A stretch of 20,006 nucleotides of DNA from JBEIFW01 sp044370695 (GTDB taxonomy: Bacteria; Actinomycetota; Acidimicrobiia; Acidimicrobiales; Ilumatobacteraceae): assembly GCA_044370695.1 (NCBI GenBank), contig JBILVB010000060.1:1-20006 (forward strand). The letters run 5' to 3'. Positions 1-6,776 of this stretch are shown piece by piece (within the stretch, counting starts at the first letter, position 1; the number at the start of each line of letters is the position of its first letter). Below the pieces are notes generated by a model that searched no databases, had not been told where the DNA came from, and worked only from the letters and a program-made list of their open reading frames with translations. The translations under genes and the position numbers were made by a program.

Positions 1-546
1 CGCGATGCCCCGCTCGCGGCAGCGCCGCAATGCCTGCTCGACGAACCCGGCGATCTCCCAGGTGCTCAGGCCGGCTTTCTCGCTCTGCGGGTAGATCGGC
101 ACGATCCGGCCGGTGCGGTCGCCGATCAGGTCGACGATCGGGTTGGTGATCTGCAGCCCACCCCGGTAGAGCTCCGGCTTGCCGAACAGGGCCACCTGGG
201 TGCCCTCGGCGAGTTGACGCTCCCGCCACGGCTGGTTGAAGAACGTGGCCGTCAGGCGCCCCGACCCGTCACCGATCACTGCGGTCACCAGTGCCTTGCG
301 GGACTTGGTCGTCCGCTTCGACACCGAACGCACCTGTCCGAGCACCAGCGCCTCTACCCCGGGCCGCAGGTCGCCGATCCGCGCCTCGTTGGTACGGTCC
401 ACCCAGCGGCGGGGATAGGTCGTCACCAGGTCGAGCACGGTGGCGATCCCCATCTCGCCCAGGCCGTTGAGGCGGCGCTCACCGACCCCGGTGAGTTGGG
501 CCACGGGGCGCTCGGCGAGCTGGCGCAGCGTGATCCCGCCCGCCAC
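1..546 (-). CDS. recG: ATP-dependent DNA helicase RecG, N-terminal part (runs off the left edge)
   Basis: RecG is a superfamily 2 helicase that remodels stalled replication forks and branched recombination intermediates. Only the first 182 codons are in the window, covering the wedge/OB-fold domain that grips the branch. Visible hallmarks are an early LTGVGERRLNGLGEMGI helix-hairpin-like segment, TYPRRWVDRT, the OB strand run around residues 75-130, and the FFNQPWRERQL motif typical of RecG. The helicase motor lies beyond base 1. The GTG start at 546 follows the stop of the DAK2 gene by 7 bases on the same strand, so co-transcription is likely. The DAK2-recG order, next to rpmB, is a common bacterial arrangement, which supports the call. 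No oddities seen in the visible part. Confidence 0.93.
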   Translation of the reverse strand, partial: MAGGITLRQLAERPVAQLTGVGERRLNGLGEMGIATVLDLVTTYPRRWVDRTNEARIGDLRPGVEALVLGQVRSVSKRTTKSRKALVTAVIGDGSGRLTATFFNQPWRERQLAEGTQVALFGKPELYRGGLQITNPIVDLIGDRTGRIVPIYPQSEKAGLSTWEIAGFVEQALRRCRERGIA

Positions 547-553
547 GATCGCC

Positions 554-2200
554 CTACTCCACCCCGAACAGGAACGGGTACAGCGGTTGGCCGCCGCCGT
601 GCACCTCCACCGCGACGTCGGGCCGGGCCTCGGCCAGCCAACCGGTCACGGCGGCGAGGTCGTCGGGGTCCAGCTCGGCGCCGGTGAGCACGGTCACGAG
701 CTCGGCGTCGTCGCCGACGAGGTGCTCGAGCAGCGCCAACGCCGCGGCTCGAACGGAGTCGCCGACGGCGACGATCCCGTCGCCACGCACCAGACCCATC
801 CAGTCGCCGGCCCGGACCCGGTCGCCCGAATCGCGCACGGCCTGCGTGACCTCGCCGGTGGCCACCGACGCGGCGGCCGCCGTCATCGCCTCCCGGTTCG
901 CTCCCGCCGCGGCCTCCGGGTCGTACACGACGAGCGCAGCGAGGGCCTCGGGCATCGAGCGGGTGGGCACCACCTCGACCCGCCGGGCCGTGAGCCCGGG
1001 GAGCTGCTCGGCCACCGGGATGATGTTCTTGTTGTTGGGCAACACGATCACCTGCGTCGCGTTCACCGCCTCCACCGCCGCGAGCAGCTCGGCGGTCGAC
1101 GGGTTCGCGCTCTGCCCGCCGCCGACGACGCCCTGCACACCGAGCGCTCCGAACAGCTCGCTGATCCCCGGTCCCGACGCCACCGCCACCACGGCGGTGG
1201 TGACCGCCGGCAGGCCGGCCATCGACGCCTCACGCCGCTGGTGCTCCTCGGCCACCTCCTGGAACAGATCGGTGACCCGGATCCCCCGGGGCCGACCGCC
1301 GCAGTCGAGCGCCACCTCGATGGCCGCCCCGATGTCGTTCGTGTGGACGTGGCAGTTCCACTGCCCGTCGCCGCCGACCACCACGATCGAGTCGCCGATC
1401 GCGCCCCACCCCTGCGTGAAGTCCTCGATGCGTTCGTCGGCGAGGTCGAGGAAGTACATGACCTCGAACCGCAGCTCGGACACGTCGCCCTCGCCCCGGT
1501 GGGCGAGGGCGTCGAGCACGAGCGGGTCCGGGCCCTCGACCTCGGTCGGCTCCGGGAGCGGTCGGCCGTCCACCACGTGCAGCGCTGCGTCGAGCAGCAG
1601 CAGGAACCCGGCGCCGCCGGCGTCGACCACCCCGGCCTCTTTCAGGACCGGCAGCAGCTCGGGCGTGCGGGCCAGCGTTTCGCGCCCGGCCCGGCGCGCG
1701 GCGTCGAGGGTGCCGACGAGATCAGCGCCGGCGCCCGCCGCACGGCCGGCCGCGCCGGCGGCCTCGCGCACCACGGTCAGGATCGTGCCCTCCATCGGCT
1801 TGAGCACCGCCTTGTACGCAGCCGTCGACGCCGCGCCGAGCCCGTCCGCGACGCTCGCCGCCGACACCGCCCCGGCGCGCTCGATCGTGCCGGCCAGGGC
1901 GCGCAGCACCTGCGACAGGATCACGCCGGAGTTGCCCCGGGCACCCATCAACGAGCCGTGGCTGATCGCCCGGCACACCACGCCGAGCTCGCCGGCCGGC
2001 TCGACCCGCTCCCCGGCGGCCCGCTCGATCTCGGCGACCACGGCGTCGAGGGTGCGGGCCATGTTCGTCCCGGTGTCGCCGTCGGGCACCGGGTACACGT
2101 TCAGGCGGTTCAGGCCGGCCGCATGCCGGCGGACGGTGTCGCGGAAGCCCACCACCACCGACACCAGCGCAGGGGCTCCGAGGTGTTCGACTACCGGCAC
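554..2200 (-). CDS. DAK2-domain kinase, FakA/YloV-like (fatty acid kinase family)
   Basis: 548 residues, the usual length of FakA/YloV proteins, which phosphorylate fatty acids held by a separate FakB carrier. The N-terminal DAK2 (DhaL-like) ATP-binding domain shows NVYPVPDGDTGTNM at residues 34-47, with Mg-binding Asp40 and Asp42, and HGSLMGARGNSG at 81-92. A middle domain carries GGDGQWNCHVHTNDIG (about 276-291) with the conserved HVH pair. The C-terminal third, with VLPNNKNI, resembles the DegV-like FakA C-terminal domain. The cysteine I remember partnering the HVH pair in firmicute FakA (YCTEF region) is not seen; the corresponding stretch reads RFEVMYF. GTG start at 2200 sits 8 bases after a TAGCCT hexamer. 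No FakB (DegV) gene is in view, so the substrate is inferred only from family. Confidence 0.88.
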   Translation of the reverse strand: MPVVEHLGAPALVSVVVGFRDTVRRHAAGLNRLNVYPVPDGDTGTNMARTLDAVVAEIERAAGERVEPAGELGVVCRAISHGSLMGARGNSGVILSQVLRALAGTIERAGAVSAASVADGLGAASTAAYKAVLKPMEGTILTVVREAAGAAGRAAGAGADLVGTLDAARRAGRETLARTPELLPVLKEAGVVDAGGAGFLLLLDAALHVVDGRPLPEPTEVEGPDPLVLDALAHRGEGDVSELRFEVMYFLDLADERIEDFTQGWGAIGDSIVVVGGDGQWNCHVHTNDIGAAIEVALDCGGRPRGIRVTDLFQEVAEEHQRREASMAGLPAVTTAVVAVASGPGISELFGALGVQGVVGGGQSANPSTAELLAAVEAVNATQVIVLPNNKNIIPVAEQLPGLTARRVEVVPTRSMPEALAALVVYDPEAAAGANREAMTAAAASVATGEVTQAVRDSGDRVRAGDWMGLVRGDGIVAVGDSVRAAALALLEHLVGDDAELVTVLTGAELDPDDLAAVTGWLAEARPDVAVEVHGGGQPLYPFLFGVE

Positions 2201-2208
2201 GGCGCCTC

Positions 2209-2214
2209 AGGCTA
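2209..2214 (-). promoter_or_regulatory. Predicted -10 element for a leaderless DAK2 gene
   Basis: On the minus strand TAGCCT is followed by 8 bases and then the GTG start at 2200. This spacing places the transcription start at or within a base or two of the start codon. A GAGG-like sequence also lies in the 8-base spacer, so a very short leader is an alternative. Inferred from pattern only. Confidence 0.45.
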
Positions 2215-2269
2215 CCGATCGCGGCGCCGTCGGTGCCGATCGTCACCGAGATCCGCGTCGTCCGACGAA

Positions 2270-2298
2270 TGGTCAGTGGGGGGGTGCGCTGGTACCCT
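2270..2298 (+). promoter_or_regulatory. Candidate rpmB promoter (-35 TGGTCA, 17-base spacer, -10 TACCCT)
   Basis: TGGTCA at 2270-2275 matches 4 of 6 bases of TTGACA. TACCCT at 2293-2298 fits the actinobacterial TANNNT -10, with an ideal 17-base spacer. Transcription would begin near 2305, giving a leader of roughly 28 bases that contains the GCAGGAG ribosome site at 2317-2323. Unlike most genes here, rpmB therefore appears to have a leader. Confidence 0.5.
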
Positions 2299-2332
2299 TC
2301 ACCGGTCCTTCGACGTGCAGGAGTACCCGGTC

Positions 2333-2527
2333 ATGGCAGCCGTCTGTGAAGTCTGCGGAAAGCATCCGAGCTGGGGTCGCTCGCTGTCGCACTCGCACAT
2401 CCGCACCAAGCGTCGCTGGAACCCGAACATCCAACGGGTCCGGGCGATCGTCGGAGGCTCGCCCACCCGGGTGAACGTCTGCACCGGCTGCATCAAGGCC
2501 GGCAAGATCGTCAAGGCCGGGCGCTGA
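2333..2527 (+). CDS. rpmB: 50S ribosomal protein L28, zinc-ribbon form
   Basis: 64 residues, a normal length for L28 of the large ribosomal subunit. The sequence begins MAAVCEVCGKHP and carries the conserved SHSHIRTKRRWNPNIQ core. Two CxxC pairs, Cys5/Cys8 and Cys50/Cys53, make this a zinc-binding (C+) paralogue type rather than the zinc-independent form. The ATG at 2333 is preceded by GCAGGAG, 9 bases upstream, which fixes the start. The gene is divergent from the DAK2-recG pair and is followed after 7 bases by a cold-shock-like gene, so those two are probably co-transcribed. Only one L28 gene is in the window; whether a zinc-free paralogue exists elsewhere cannot be judged. Confidence 0.96.
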   Translation: MAAVCEVCGKHPSWGRSLSHSHIRTKRRWNPNIQRVRAIVGGSPTRVNVCTGCIKAGKIVKAGR

Positions 2528-2534
2528 AGCTGCC

Positions 2535-2777
2535 GTGCAGGGCGTCGTCAAGTCCTACGACCCGGGCACGGGCGACGGGATCGTCGTGCGTGACACGGCG
2601 GACCTGACCGAATTCGACCTGGCGCCGGGTGCGCTCGACGGCTCGGTGTTCCGCATGCTTCGGCCCGGACAACGGGTCGTGTTCGATCTCGACGACCGCA
2701 ACCGCGCCACCCGGGTCCGCCTCGGCTCCGAAGAAGACATGGGCACCCCGGGCTTCGCCCCCACCCCGCTCGGCTGA
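2535..2777 (+). CDS. Small cold-shock-domain-like (OB-fold) protein, degenerate
   Basis: 80 residues with a GTG start at 2535, 7 bases after rpmB. The opening QGVVKSYDPGTGDGIVV matches the first strands of a cold-shock domain, and PGQRVVFDLDDRNRATRV at about 44-61 matches its last strands. The two RNA-binding motifs are altered: the usual KGFGFI becomes TGDGIV, and the usual VFVH becomes EFDL, so the stacking aromatics are largely missing. It may bind nucleic acid weakly or have another role. The C-terminal tail, rich in Gly and Pro, looks disordered. No clear ribosome site precedes the GTG, so translation may be coupled to rpmB. Similar CSD-like proteins next to rpmB would support a ribosome or translation role, which is inference. 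Confidence 0.72.
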   Translation: MQGVVKSYDPGTGDGIVVRDTADLTEFDLAPGALDGSVFRMLRPGQRVVFDLDDRNRATRVRLGSEEDMGTPGFAPTPLG

Positions 2778-2816
2778 CGCCCCCGGCGTCCCGGCACCGA
2801 TCCCCACCACTCCACG

Positions 2817-2822
2817 AGGAGG
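2817..2822 (+). promoter_or_regulatory. Strong Shine-Dalgarno site for pckG
   Basis: AGGAGG lies 4 bases before the ATG at 2827. This is the strongest ribosome site in the window and selects that ATG over the in-frame upstream open region. It marks pckG as a leadered gene among mostly leaderless neighbours. Confidence 0.75.
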
Positions 2823-2826
2823 GAAC

Positions 2827-4620
2827 ATGTCCGCCACGACGACGAACGCGCGGCTACAGGCCTGGGTCGAGGAGTGGGCAGCCGTACTCGCACCGGCACG
2901 CATCGAGTGGTGCGACGGCTCCGCAGAGGAGTACGACCGCCTCTGCGGCGAGCTGGTCGCTGCCGGCACCTTCACCCGGCTCGACGAGGCCAAGCGGCCC
3001 AACAGCTACTGGGCCCACTCCGACCCGGGCGACGTCGCCCGGGTGGAGGACCGCACCTTCATCTGCACGACCGAGCAGGTCGACGCCGGGCCGAACAACA
3101 ACTGGCGCCAGCCCGACGAGATGCGCGCCGAGATGCGGGCGCTCTACGCCGGCGCGATGGCCGGGCGCACCATGTACGTGGTGCCGTTCTCGATGGGCCC
3201 GCTGGGCTCGCCGATCGCCCACATCGGCGTGCAGCTCACCGACTCGGCCTACGTGGCGGTCTCGATGCGGATCATGACCCGCATGGGCCAGCGGGCCCTC
3301 GACGTCCTCGGCAAGGGCGACTGGGTGCCCTGCGTGCACTCGGTGGGCGCACCCCTCGCCGCCGGGCAGGCCGACGTGGCCTGGCCCTGCAACCCGGACA
3401 ACAAGTTCATCGTCCACTTCCCCGAGACCCGCGAGATCTGGTCGTACGGGTCCGGGTACGGCGGCAACGCCCTGCTCGGCAAGAAGTGCTTCGCGCTGCG
3501 GATCGCGTCGGTGATGGCCCGCGACGACGGCTGGCTCGCCGAGCACATGCTGATCCTCAAGCTCACCAACCCTGCCGGCGAGGTGCGCTTCGTCGCAGCG
3601 GCGTTCCCGTCGGCCTGCGGCAAGACCAACCTCGCGATGCTGGTGCCCACCATCGAGGGCTGGGCGGTCGAGACCGTCGGCGACGACATCTGCTGGATGA
3701 AGTTCGGCCCCGACGGTCGCCTCTATGCGATCAACCCCGAGGCCGGGTTCTTCGGCGTCGCCCCGGGTACCAGCCTCGAGACGAACGCGAACGCCATGCA
3801 GACGTTGTGGGGCAATGCGCTGTTCACCAACACCGCGCTCACGGCCGACGGCGACGTGTGGTGGGAGGGCATCGACGGCGAACCGCCGGCCGGGCTCACC
3901 GACTGGAAGGGCAACCCGTGGACACCGGCGACGCCCACGCCCGCCGCCCACCCGAACGCCCGGTTCACGGTGCCCGCGTCGCAGAACCCGTCGTGCGCGG
4001 CCGAATGGGAGGATCCCGCCGGCGTGCCGATCTCCGCCGTCTTGTTCGGCGGGCGCCGTGGTTCGGTGATCCCGCTCGTCAACCAGGCCTTCGACTGGCA
4101 GCACGGGGTGTTCCTCGGCTCGATCATGTCCTCGGAGACCACCGCGGCCCAGGCCGGCGCGGTCGGCAACCTGCGCTTCGACCCGATGGCCATGCTCCCG
4201 TTCTGCGGATACAACATGGCCGACTACTGGGCCCACTGGCTGCGCCTCGGGGCGGCCACCGACCCCGACAAGCTGCCGAAGATCTTCTACGTCAACTGGT
4301 TCCGCAAGAACGCCCAGGGCAAGTGGCTCTGGCCCGGGTTCGGCGAGAACAGCCGGGTGCTCAAGTGGGTCTTCGACCGGGTGGCCGGGCACGCGTCCGC
4401 CGTCGAGACCCCGATCGGTCTGCTCCCGGATCCCGCAGCCCTCGATCTCGGCGGTCTCGACATCCCCGAGGAGGACCTCGCCGAGCTGCTGCGGGTGGAC
4501 GTCGAGGGTTGGAAGTCGATGATCCCGGCCATCGAGCAGCACTACGGCGCCTTCGGCGACCGGTTGCCGGGTGCCCTCGCCGACGAACTGACGGCGCTGG
4601 ACAAGCGCCTCTCGGCCTGA
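2827..4620 (+). CDS. pckG: Phosphoenolpyruvate carboxykinase (GTP)
   Basis: 597 residues, the standard length for GTP-type PEPCK. It converts oxaloacetate and GTP to phosphoenolpyruvate, GDP and CO2, the gateway to gluconeogenesis, in the cytosol. Signatures in order: NNNWRQPDEM (about 90-99), GSGYGGNALLGKKCFALRIA with the Mn-binding Lys, the P-loop FPSACGKTN (260-268) with reactive Cys264, VGDDICWMKFG with acidic metal ligands Asp286/287, INPEAGFFGVAPGTS, FGGRRGSVIPLV, and the lid/nucleotide region FRKNAQGKWLWPGFGENSR. All catalytic parts look intact. The ATG is fixed by an AGGAGG site. The 49 bases after the cold-shock-like gene hold no obvious promoter or terminator, so read-through from rpmB is possible. 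Confidence 0.97.
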   Translation: MSATTTNARLQAWVEEWAAVLAPARIEWCDGSAEEYDRLCGELVAAGTFTRLDEAKRPNSYWAHSDPGDVARVEDRTFICTTEQVDAGPNNNWRQPDEMRAEMRALYAGAMAGRTMYVVPFSMGPLGSPIAHIGVQLTDSAYVAVSMRIMTRMGQRALDVLGKGDWVPCVHSVGAPLAAGQADVAWPCNPDNKFIVHFPETREIWSYGSGYGGNALLGKKCFALRIASVMARDDGWLAEHMLILKLTNPAGEVRFVAAAFPSACGKTNLAMLVPTIEGWAVETVGDDICWMKFGPDGRLYAINPEAGFFGVAPGTSLETNANAMQTLWGNALFTNTALTADGDVWWEGIDGEPPAGLTDWKGNPWTPATPTPAAHPNARFTVPASQNPSCAAEWEDPAGVPISAVLFGGRRGSVIPLVNQAFDWQHGVFLGSIMSSETTAAQAGAVGNLRFDPMAMLPFCGYNMADYWAHWLRLGAATDPDKLPKIFYVNWFRKNAQGKWLWPGFGENSRVLKWVFDRVAGHASAVETPIGLLPDPAALDLGGLDIPEEDLAELLRVDVEGWKSMIPAIEQHYGAFGDRLPGALADELTALDKRLSA

Positions 4621-4637
4621 TCCGTACGGCCCGCCGG

Positions 4638-4643
4638 TACGAT
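4638..4643 (+). promoter_or_regulatory. Predicted -10 element for a leaderless Lrp-domain gene
   Basis: TACGAT is followed by 6 bases and the ATG at 4650, so the expected transcription start falls on the A of the start codon. No convincing -35 is visible, and no Shine-Dalgarno site fits in the 6 bases. Confidence 0.55.
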
Positions 4644-4649
4644 CGACCG

Positions 4650-4883
4650 ATGGTCAGCGCCTACATCCTCATCCAGACCGAGGTCGGCAAGGCCGCCGGG
4701 GTCGCCCGGGCGGCCCGGGCCGTCGAGGGTGTCACCGCCGCCGACGACGTGACCGGCCCGTACGACGTGATCGTGCGAGCCGAAGCCGACACCCTCGACC
4801 AACTCGGGCGCTCCGTCCTGGCCGCGCTGCAGGCGATCGACGGGATCACCCGCACCCTCACCTGTCCGGTCGTGCACCTCTGA
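4650..4883 (+). CDS. Stand-alone Lrp/AsnC ligand-binding (RAM) domain protein
   Basis: 77 residues forming a single ferredoxin-like RAM domain, without the helix-turn-helix of full Lrp/AsnC regulators. It starts MVSAYILIQTEVGKA and has the GPYDVIVRAEADTLDQLG signature at about 36-53, which forms the dimer and effector pocket in the family. Such short proteins are common in actinobacteria and are thought to sense amino acids or modulate full-length Lrp partners; the ligand here is unknown. The gene follows pckG by 29 bases but has its own apparent -10, so it may be transcribed separately and leaderless. Its TGA stop faces the stop of the convergent membrane protein gene, only 4 bases away. Confidence 0.85.
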   Translation: MVSAYILIQTEVGKAAGVARAARAVEGVTAADDVTGPYDVIVRAEADTLDQLGRSVLAALQAIDGITRTLTCPVVHL

Positions 4884-4891
4884 GCGCTCAG
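4880..4891. repeat. 12-base perfect palindrome containing both stop codons of a convergent pair
   Basis: CTGAGCGCTCAG reads the same on both strands and contains TGA (4881-4883, plus) and TCA (4888-4890, the minus-strand TGA). A hairpin would have almost no loop, so a classic terminator is unlikely. It could be a protein site or a by-product of compressed convergent ends. Confidence 0.6.
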
Positions 4892-5256
4892 CGCAGCAGG
4901 AACGCCCGGATCCCGAGCCCCATCAGGAACAGGCCACCGAGGCCGTAGAGCAGGTACATGCGCTCGCGCAGCTGGCTGCGGTAGCTGTACAGGATCCCGA
5001 TGGCCACGATGCCGGAGAACCCGTACAGCAGGTGGAACTGCGGTGCGACGTAGCCCTCGCCTGCGATCAGGTACACGCCCACCACCGCCTGCGCGAACAC
5101 GGTGAGCTCGGCGGCGAGCGTGCACCACCACAGCGCCCGGACCCGGAGCGCGGCGAGCCAGTGGGCCGCGAGCGCCCACGCACCGACGGCGCCGTTGCTG
5201 ATCATCACCACCCAGGCCCCCACCTCGTGGGCCTGGCGGAAGCCGAAGGCCAGCAA
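4888..5256 (-). CDS. Small four-helix membrane protein, unknown function, coupled to the heme monooxygenase
   Basis: I do not recognise the family. From a TTG at 5256 the product is 122 residues with four hydrophobic segments at about 14-35, 41-65, 74-91 and 99-120, so it is an inner-membrane protein with short loops. Histidines occur at about 10, 32 and 75, the last two in or at the edge of membrane helices. The start is uncertain: the frame stays open upstream through the heme monooxygenase gene, but TTG begins 2 bases after that gene's TGA, which suggests translational coupling; a GTG about 11 codons further in is the alternative. Pairing with an MhuD-like enzyme hints at a heme or iron link, which is inference. 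Last gene of the minus-strand run; its stop is 4 bases from a convergent gene. Confidence 0.7.
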   Translation of the reverse strand: MLAFGFRQAHEVGAWVVMISNGAVGAWALAAHWLAALRVRALWWCTLAAELTVFAQAVVGVYLIAGEGYVAPQFHLLYGFSGIVAIGILYSYRSQLRERMYLLYGLGGLFLMGLGIRAFLLR

Positions 5257-5258
5257 CG

Positions 5259-5591
5259 TCAGGCGCCGCGGCGCCCGAGGTCGACCACCTCGTAGTTCCA
5301 CAGCTCCGCCGACAGCGGCATCGGGCGGGGCTGATCGCCGCCCGCACCGGCCGGGGGACCCTGGTGGCCGTGCCCGAATGCCGGCGAGCTCACCCACGCC
5401 TGGAACGCGGCGTCGTCGCGCCACCGGGTGACGACCAACCAGGTGGTTCGATCGTCGACCGGGCGCAGCAGCTCGAAACCCTCGAAGCCGTCCTGCCCGT
5501 CGACCGCTCCGGCCCGCGCGGCGAACCGGCGGGCCAGCTCGTCGCCCGATCCTGCGGGCACGGTGATGGCGTTGATCTTGATGACCGTCAC
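5259..5591 (-). CDS. Antibiotic-biosynthesis-monooxygenase fold protein, MhuD-like heme-degrading monooxygenase
   Basis: 110 residues starting VTVIKINAITVPAGSGDEL, very close to what I remember of mycobacterial MhuD (Rv3592), which opens heme non-canonically to release iron. Shared landmarks include Asn7, the FxGFELLRPV run (36-45, here GFEGFELLRPV), and FQAW with Trp66; MhuD uses Asn7, Trp66 and a histidine near 75. Here the helix carries His74 and His76 (FGHGHQ), so the heme ligand is likely one of them. The C-terminal third (PPAGAGGDQPRPMP) is a loop before a final strand SAELWNYEVVDL. GTG start at 5591 lies 7 bases after TAGGGT, suggesting a leaderless mRNA. Cytosolic. Followed 2 bases later by a small membrane protein. 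Confidence 0.84.
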   Translation of the reverse strand: MTVIKINAITVPAGSGDELARRFAARAGAVDGQDGFEGFELLRPVDDRTTWLVVTRWRDDAAFQAWVSSPAFGHGHQGPPAGAGGDQPRPMPLSAELWNYEVVDLGRRGA

Positions 5592-5598
5592 GGCCTCG

Positions 5599-5604
5599 AC
5601 CCTA
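5599..5604 (-). promoter_or_regulatory. Predicted -10 element for the leaderless MhuD-like gene
   Basis: TAGGGT on the minus strand is followed by 7 bases and the GTG at 5591. The TA step is shared with a plus-strand TACCGT (5603-5608), giving the same back-to-back geometry seen at two true divergent promoters in this window, although no plus-strand gene starts here. Confidence 0.5.
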
Positions 5605-5618
5605 CCGTCGCCGTGCCC

Positions 5619-6725
5619 TCACCAGGCCGCCGCGAGGATGCCGGCGGCGGCTTCCTCGGTGACGGGCCGCGGGTTCGCCCGCACCGACGGGTTGGACTGC
5701 GCGGCGCGGGCGACCGCCGCGAGGTGCTCGTCGGTGACGTCGAGATCGCGCAGGCGGGTCGGCAGGCCGAGGCGGACCAGGAGCGCGCCGAGCGCAGCCG
5801 GGACGTCGTCCACCCCGACCGCCCGCCCGACCCGGGCCAGTTCGGTGGCGGCCACCTCGGCGTTGAATCGGATCGTGTGCGGGAGCAACACCGCGTTGGC
5901 CAAGCCGTGACGGATGCCCGAACGGCCGCCGAGGAGCTGTGCGAGACCGTGGTGCACCCCGGTGGAGCCGTTCTGCAACGCCCGACCCGCGAGCCAGGCA
6001 CCCGCCAGCAGGTCCGTGACCGCACCGAGCTGCCCGGGCCGGTCGGCGACCCGGGGGGCGGCCTCCCACAGCGCGGTGGCGCCGGCGACCGCCAGCGCCT
6101 CGGCCTCCGGGCTGCGCCGCTGCCCGTAGACCACCTCGAGGCAGTGGGCGAGCGCGTTCATCGCCGTCTCGAGCTGCACCTCGGCCGGCACCGACGTGGC
6201 CAGGGCGGGGTCGTACACCACCGTGCCGGGCGTGCAGGTGGGCCCGCCGGCGCCGGACTTCGTGCGGGTCCGTTCGTCCGTGGTGCCGAAGAACCCGGTG
6301 CACTCGGCCCCCGAGCAGGTGATCGGCACGGCCACGTGGGGCACGACCGGCCGGTCGAACGGGGTGCGGCCCGGGGTGCCCGCCTCCTGCTCGGCGAAGA
6401 AGTTCACCGCCTTGCCGAGGTCGACACACGAACCGCCGCCGAAGCTCACCACCGCATCGATCCCGTCCCGGCGGGCCTGCTGCAGGGCCTGCTGCAACAC
6501 CGAGGTGGGGAGGTGCGAGCGCACCCCGGCGAAGGTGGACGCCAGGGCCCGACCGAGCACCCCGATCACCCGACGCCCTTCCGGGGAGGCGAGCCGGCCT
6601 TCGGTGGTGAGCAGCAGCACCCGCCGGGCGCCGAGGTCGCGCACCAGAGCACTCAGCTCGCCGACCGCCCCGTCGCCGAACACGATCCGCTGCGGATACG
6701 CCGTGTGGGTCCAACTCGAACGCAT
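5619..6725 (-). CDS. Iron-alcohol-dehydrogenase superfamily oxidoreductase, maleylacetate-reductase-like
   Basis: 368 residues from ATG 6725. The N-terminal Rossmann half has YPQRIVFGDGA (10-20) and the cofactor loop SFGGGSCVDLGKAVNFF (94-110). The C-terminal helical half has MNALAHCLEVVYG (189-201), HHGLAQLLGG (258-267) and RHGLANAVLLPH (272-283). In classical iron-dependent members the first motif reads DA..H with a metal-binding Asp; here that residue is Asn190, as in maleylacetate reductases, suggesting a metal-independent NAD(P)H reductase. ITCSGAECTGFFG (135-147) also fits that subgroup. No chlorocatechol or resorcinol genes are nearby, so the substrate is unknown. An in-frame GTG at 6749 was not chosen because a -10-like GAGACT sits 6 bases before the ATG. 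Confidence 0.85.
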   Translation of the reverse strand: MRSSWTHTAYPQRIVFGDGAVGELSALVRDLGARRVLLLTTEGRLASPEGRRVIGVLGRALASTFAGVRSHLPTSVLQQALQQARRDGIDAVVSFGGGSCVDLGKAVNFFAEQEAGTPGRTPFDRPVVPHVAVPITCSGAECTGFFGTTDERTRTKSGAGGPTCTPGTVVYDPALATSVPAEVQLETAMNALAHCLEVVYGQRRSPEAEALAVAGATALWEAAPRVADRPGQLGAVTDLLAGAWLAGRALQNGSTGVHHGLAQLLGGRSGIRHGLANAVLLPHTIRFNAEVAATELARVGRAVGVDDVPAALGALLVRLGLPTRLRDLDVTDEHLAAVARAAQSNPSVRANPRPVTEEAAAGILAAAW

Positions 6726-6731
6726 CGGCCC

Positions 6732-6737
6732 AGTCTC
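6732..6737 (-). promoter_or_regulatory. Predicted -10 element (GAGACT) for the leaderless reductase gene
   Basis: GAGACT on the minus strand is followed by 6 bases and the ATG at 6725. It lacks the leading T of TANNNT but keeps A2 and T6. Two more genes in the window have CAGACT at the same kind of distance, which raises its credibility. Confidence 0.4.
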
Positions 6738-6776
6738 GCCGACCCGCACCCGGGACGAACGTCCACCCGAGCGGCG

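Noticed and set aside
440..2527. A 695-codon plus-strand frame ending with the L28 sequence
   Set aside because: Only the last 64 codons are real (rpmB, with its own ribosome site). The rest is the shadow of recG and the DAK2 gene.
2854..4542. A 562-codon minus-strand open frame opposite PEP carboxykinase
   Set aside because: PEP carboxykinase is full length and intact; the opposite frame is His/Arg/Gly-rich with no recognisable domain.
4622..4629. CCGTACGG palindrome after pckG as an operator or terminator
   Set aside because: Eight-base palindromes are common in GC-rich DNA and there is no second copy or suitable loop.
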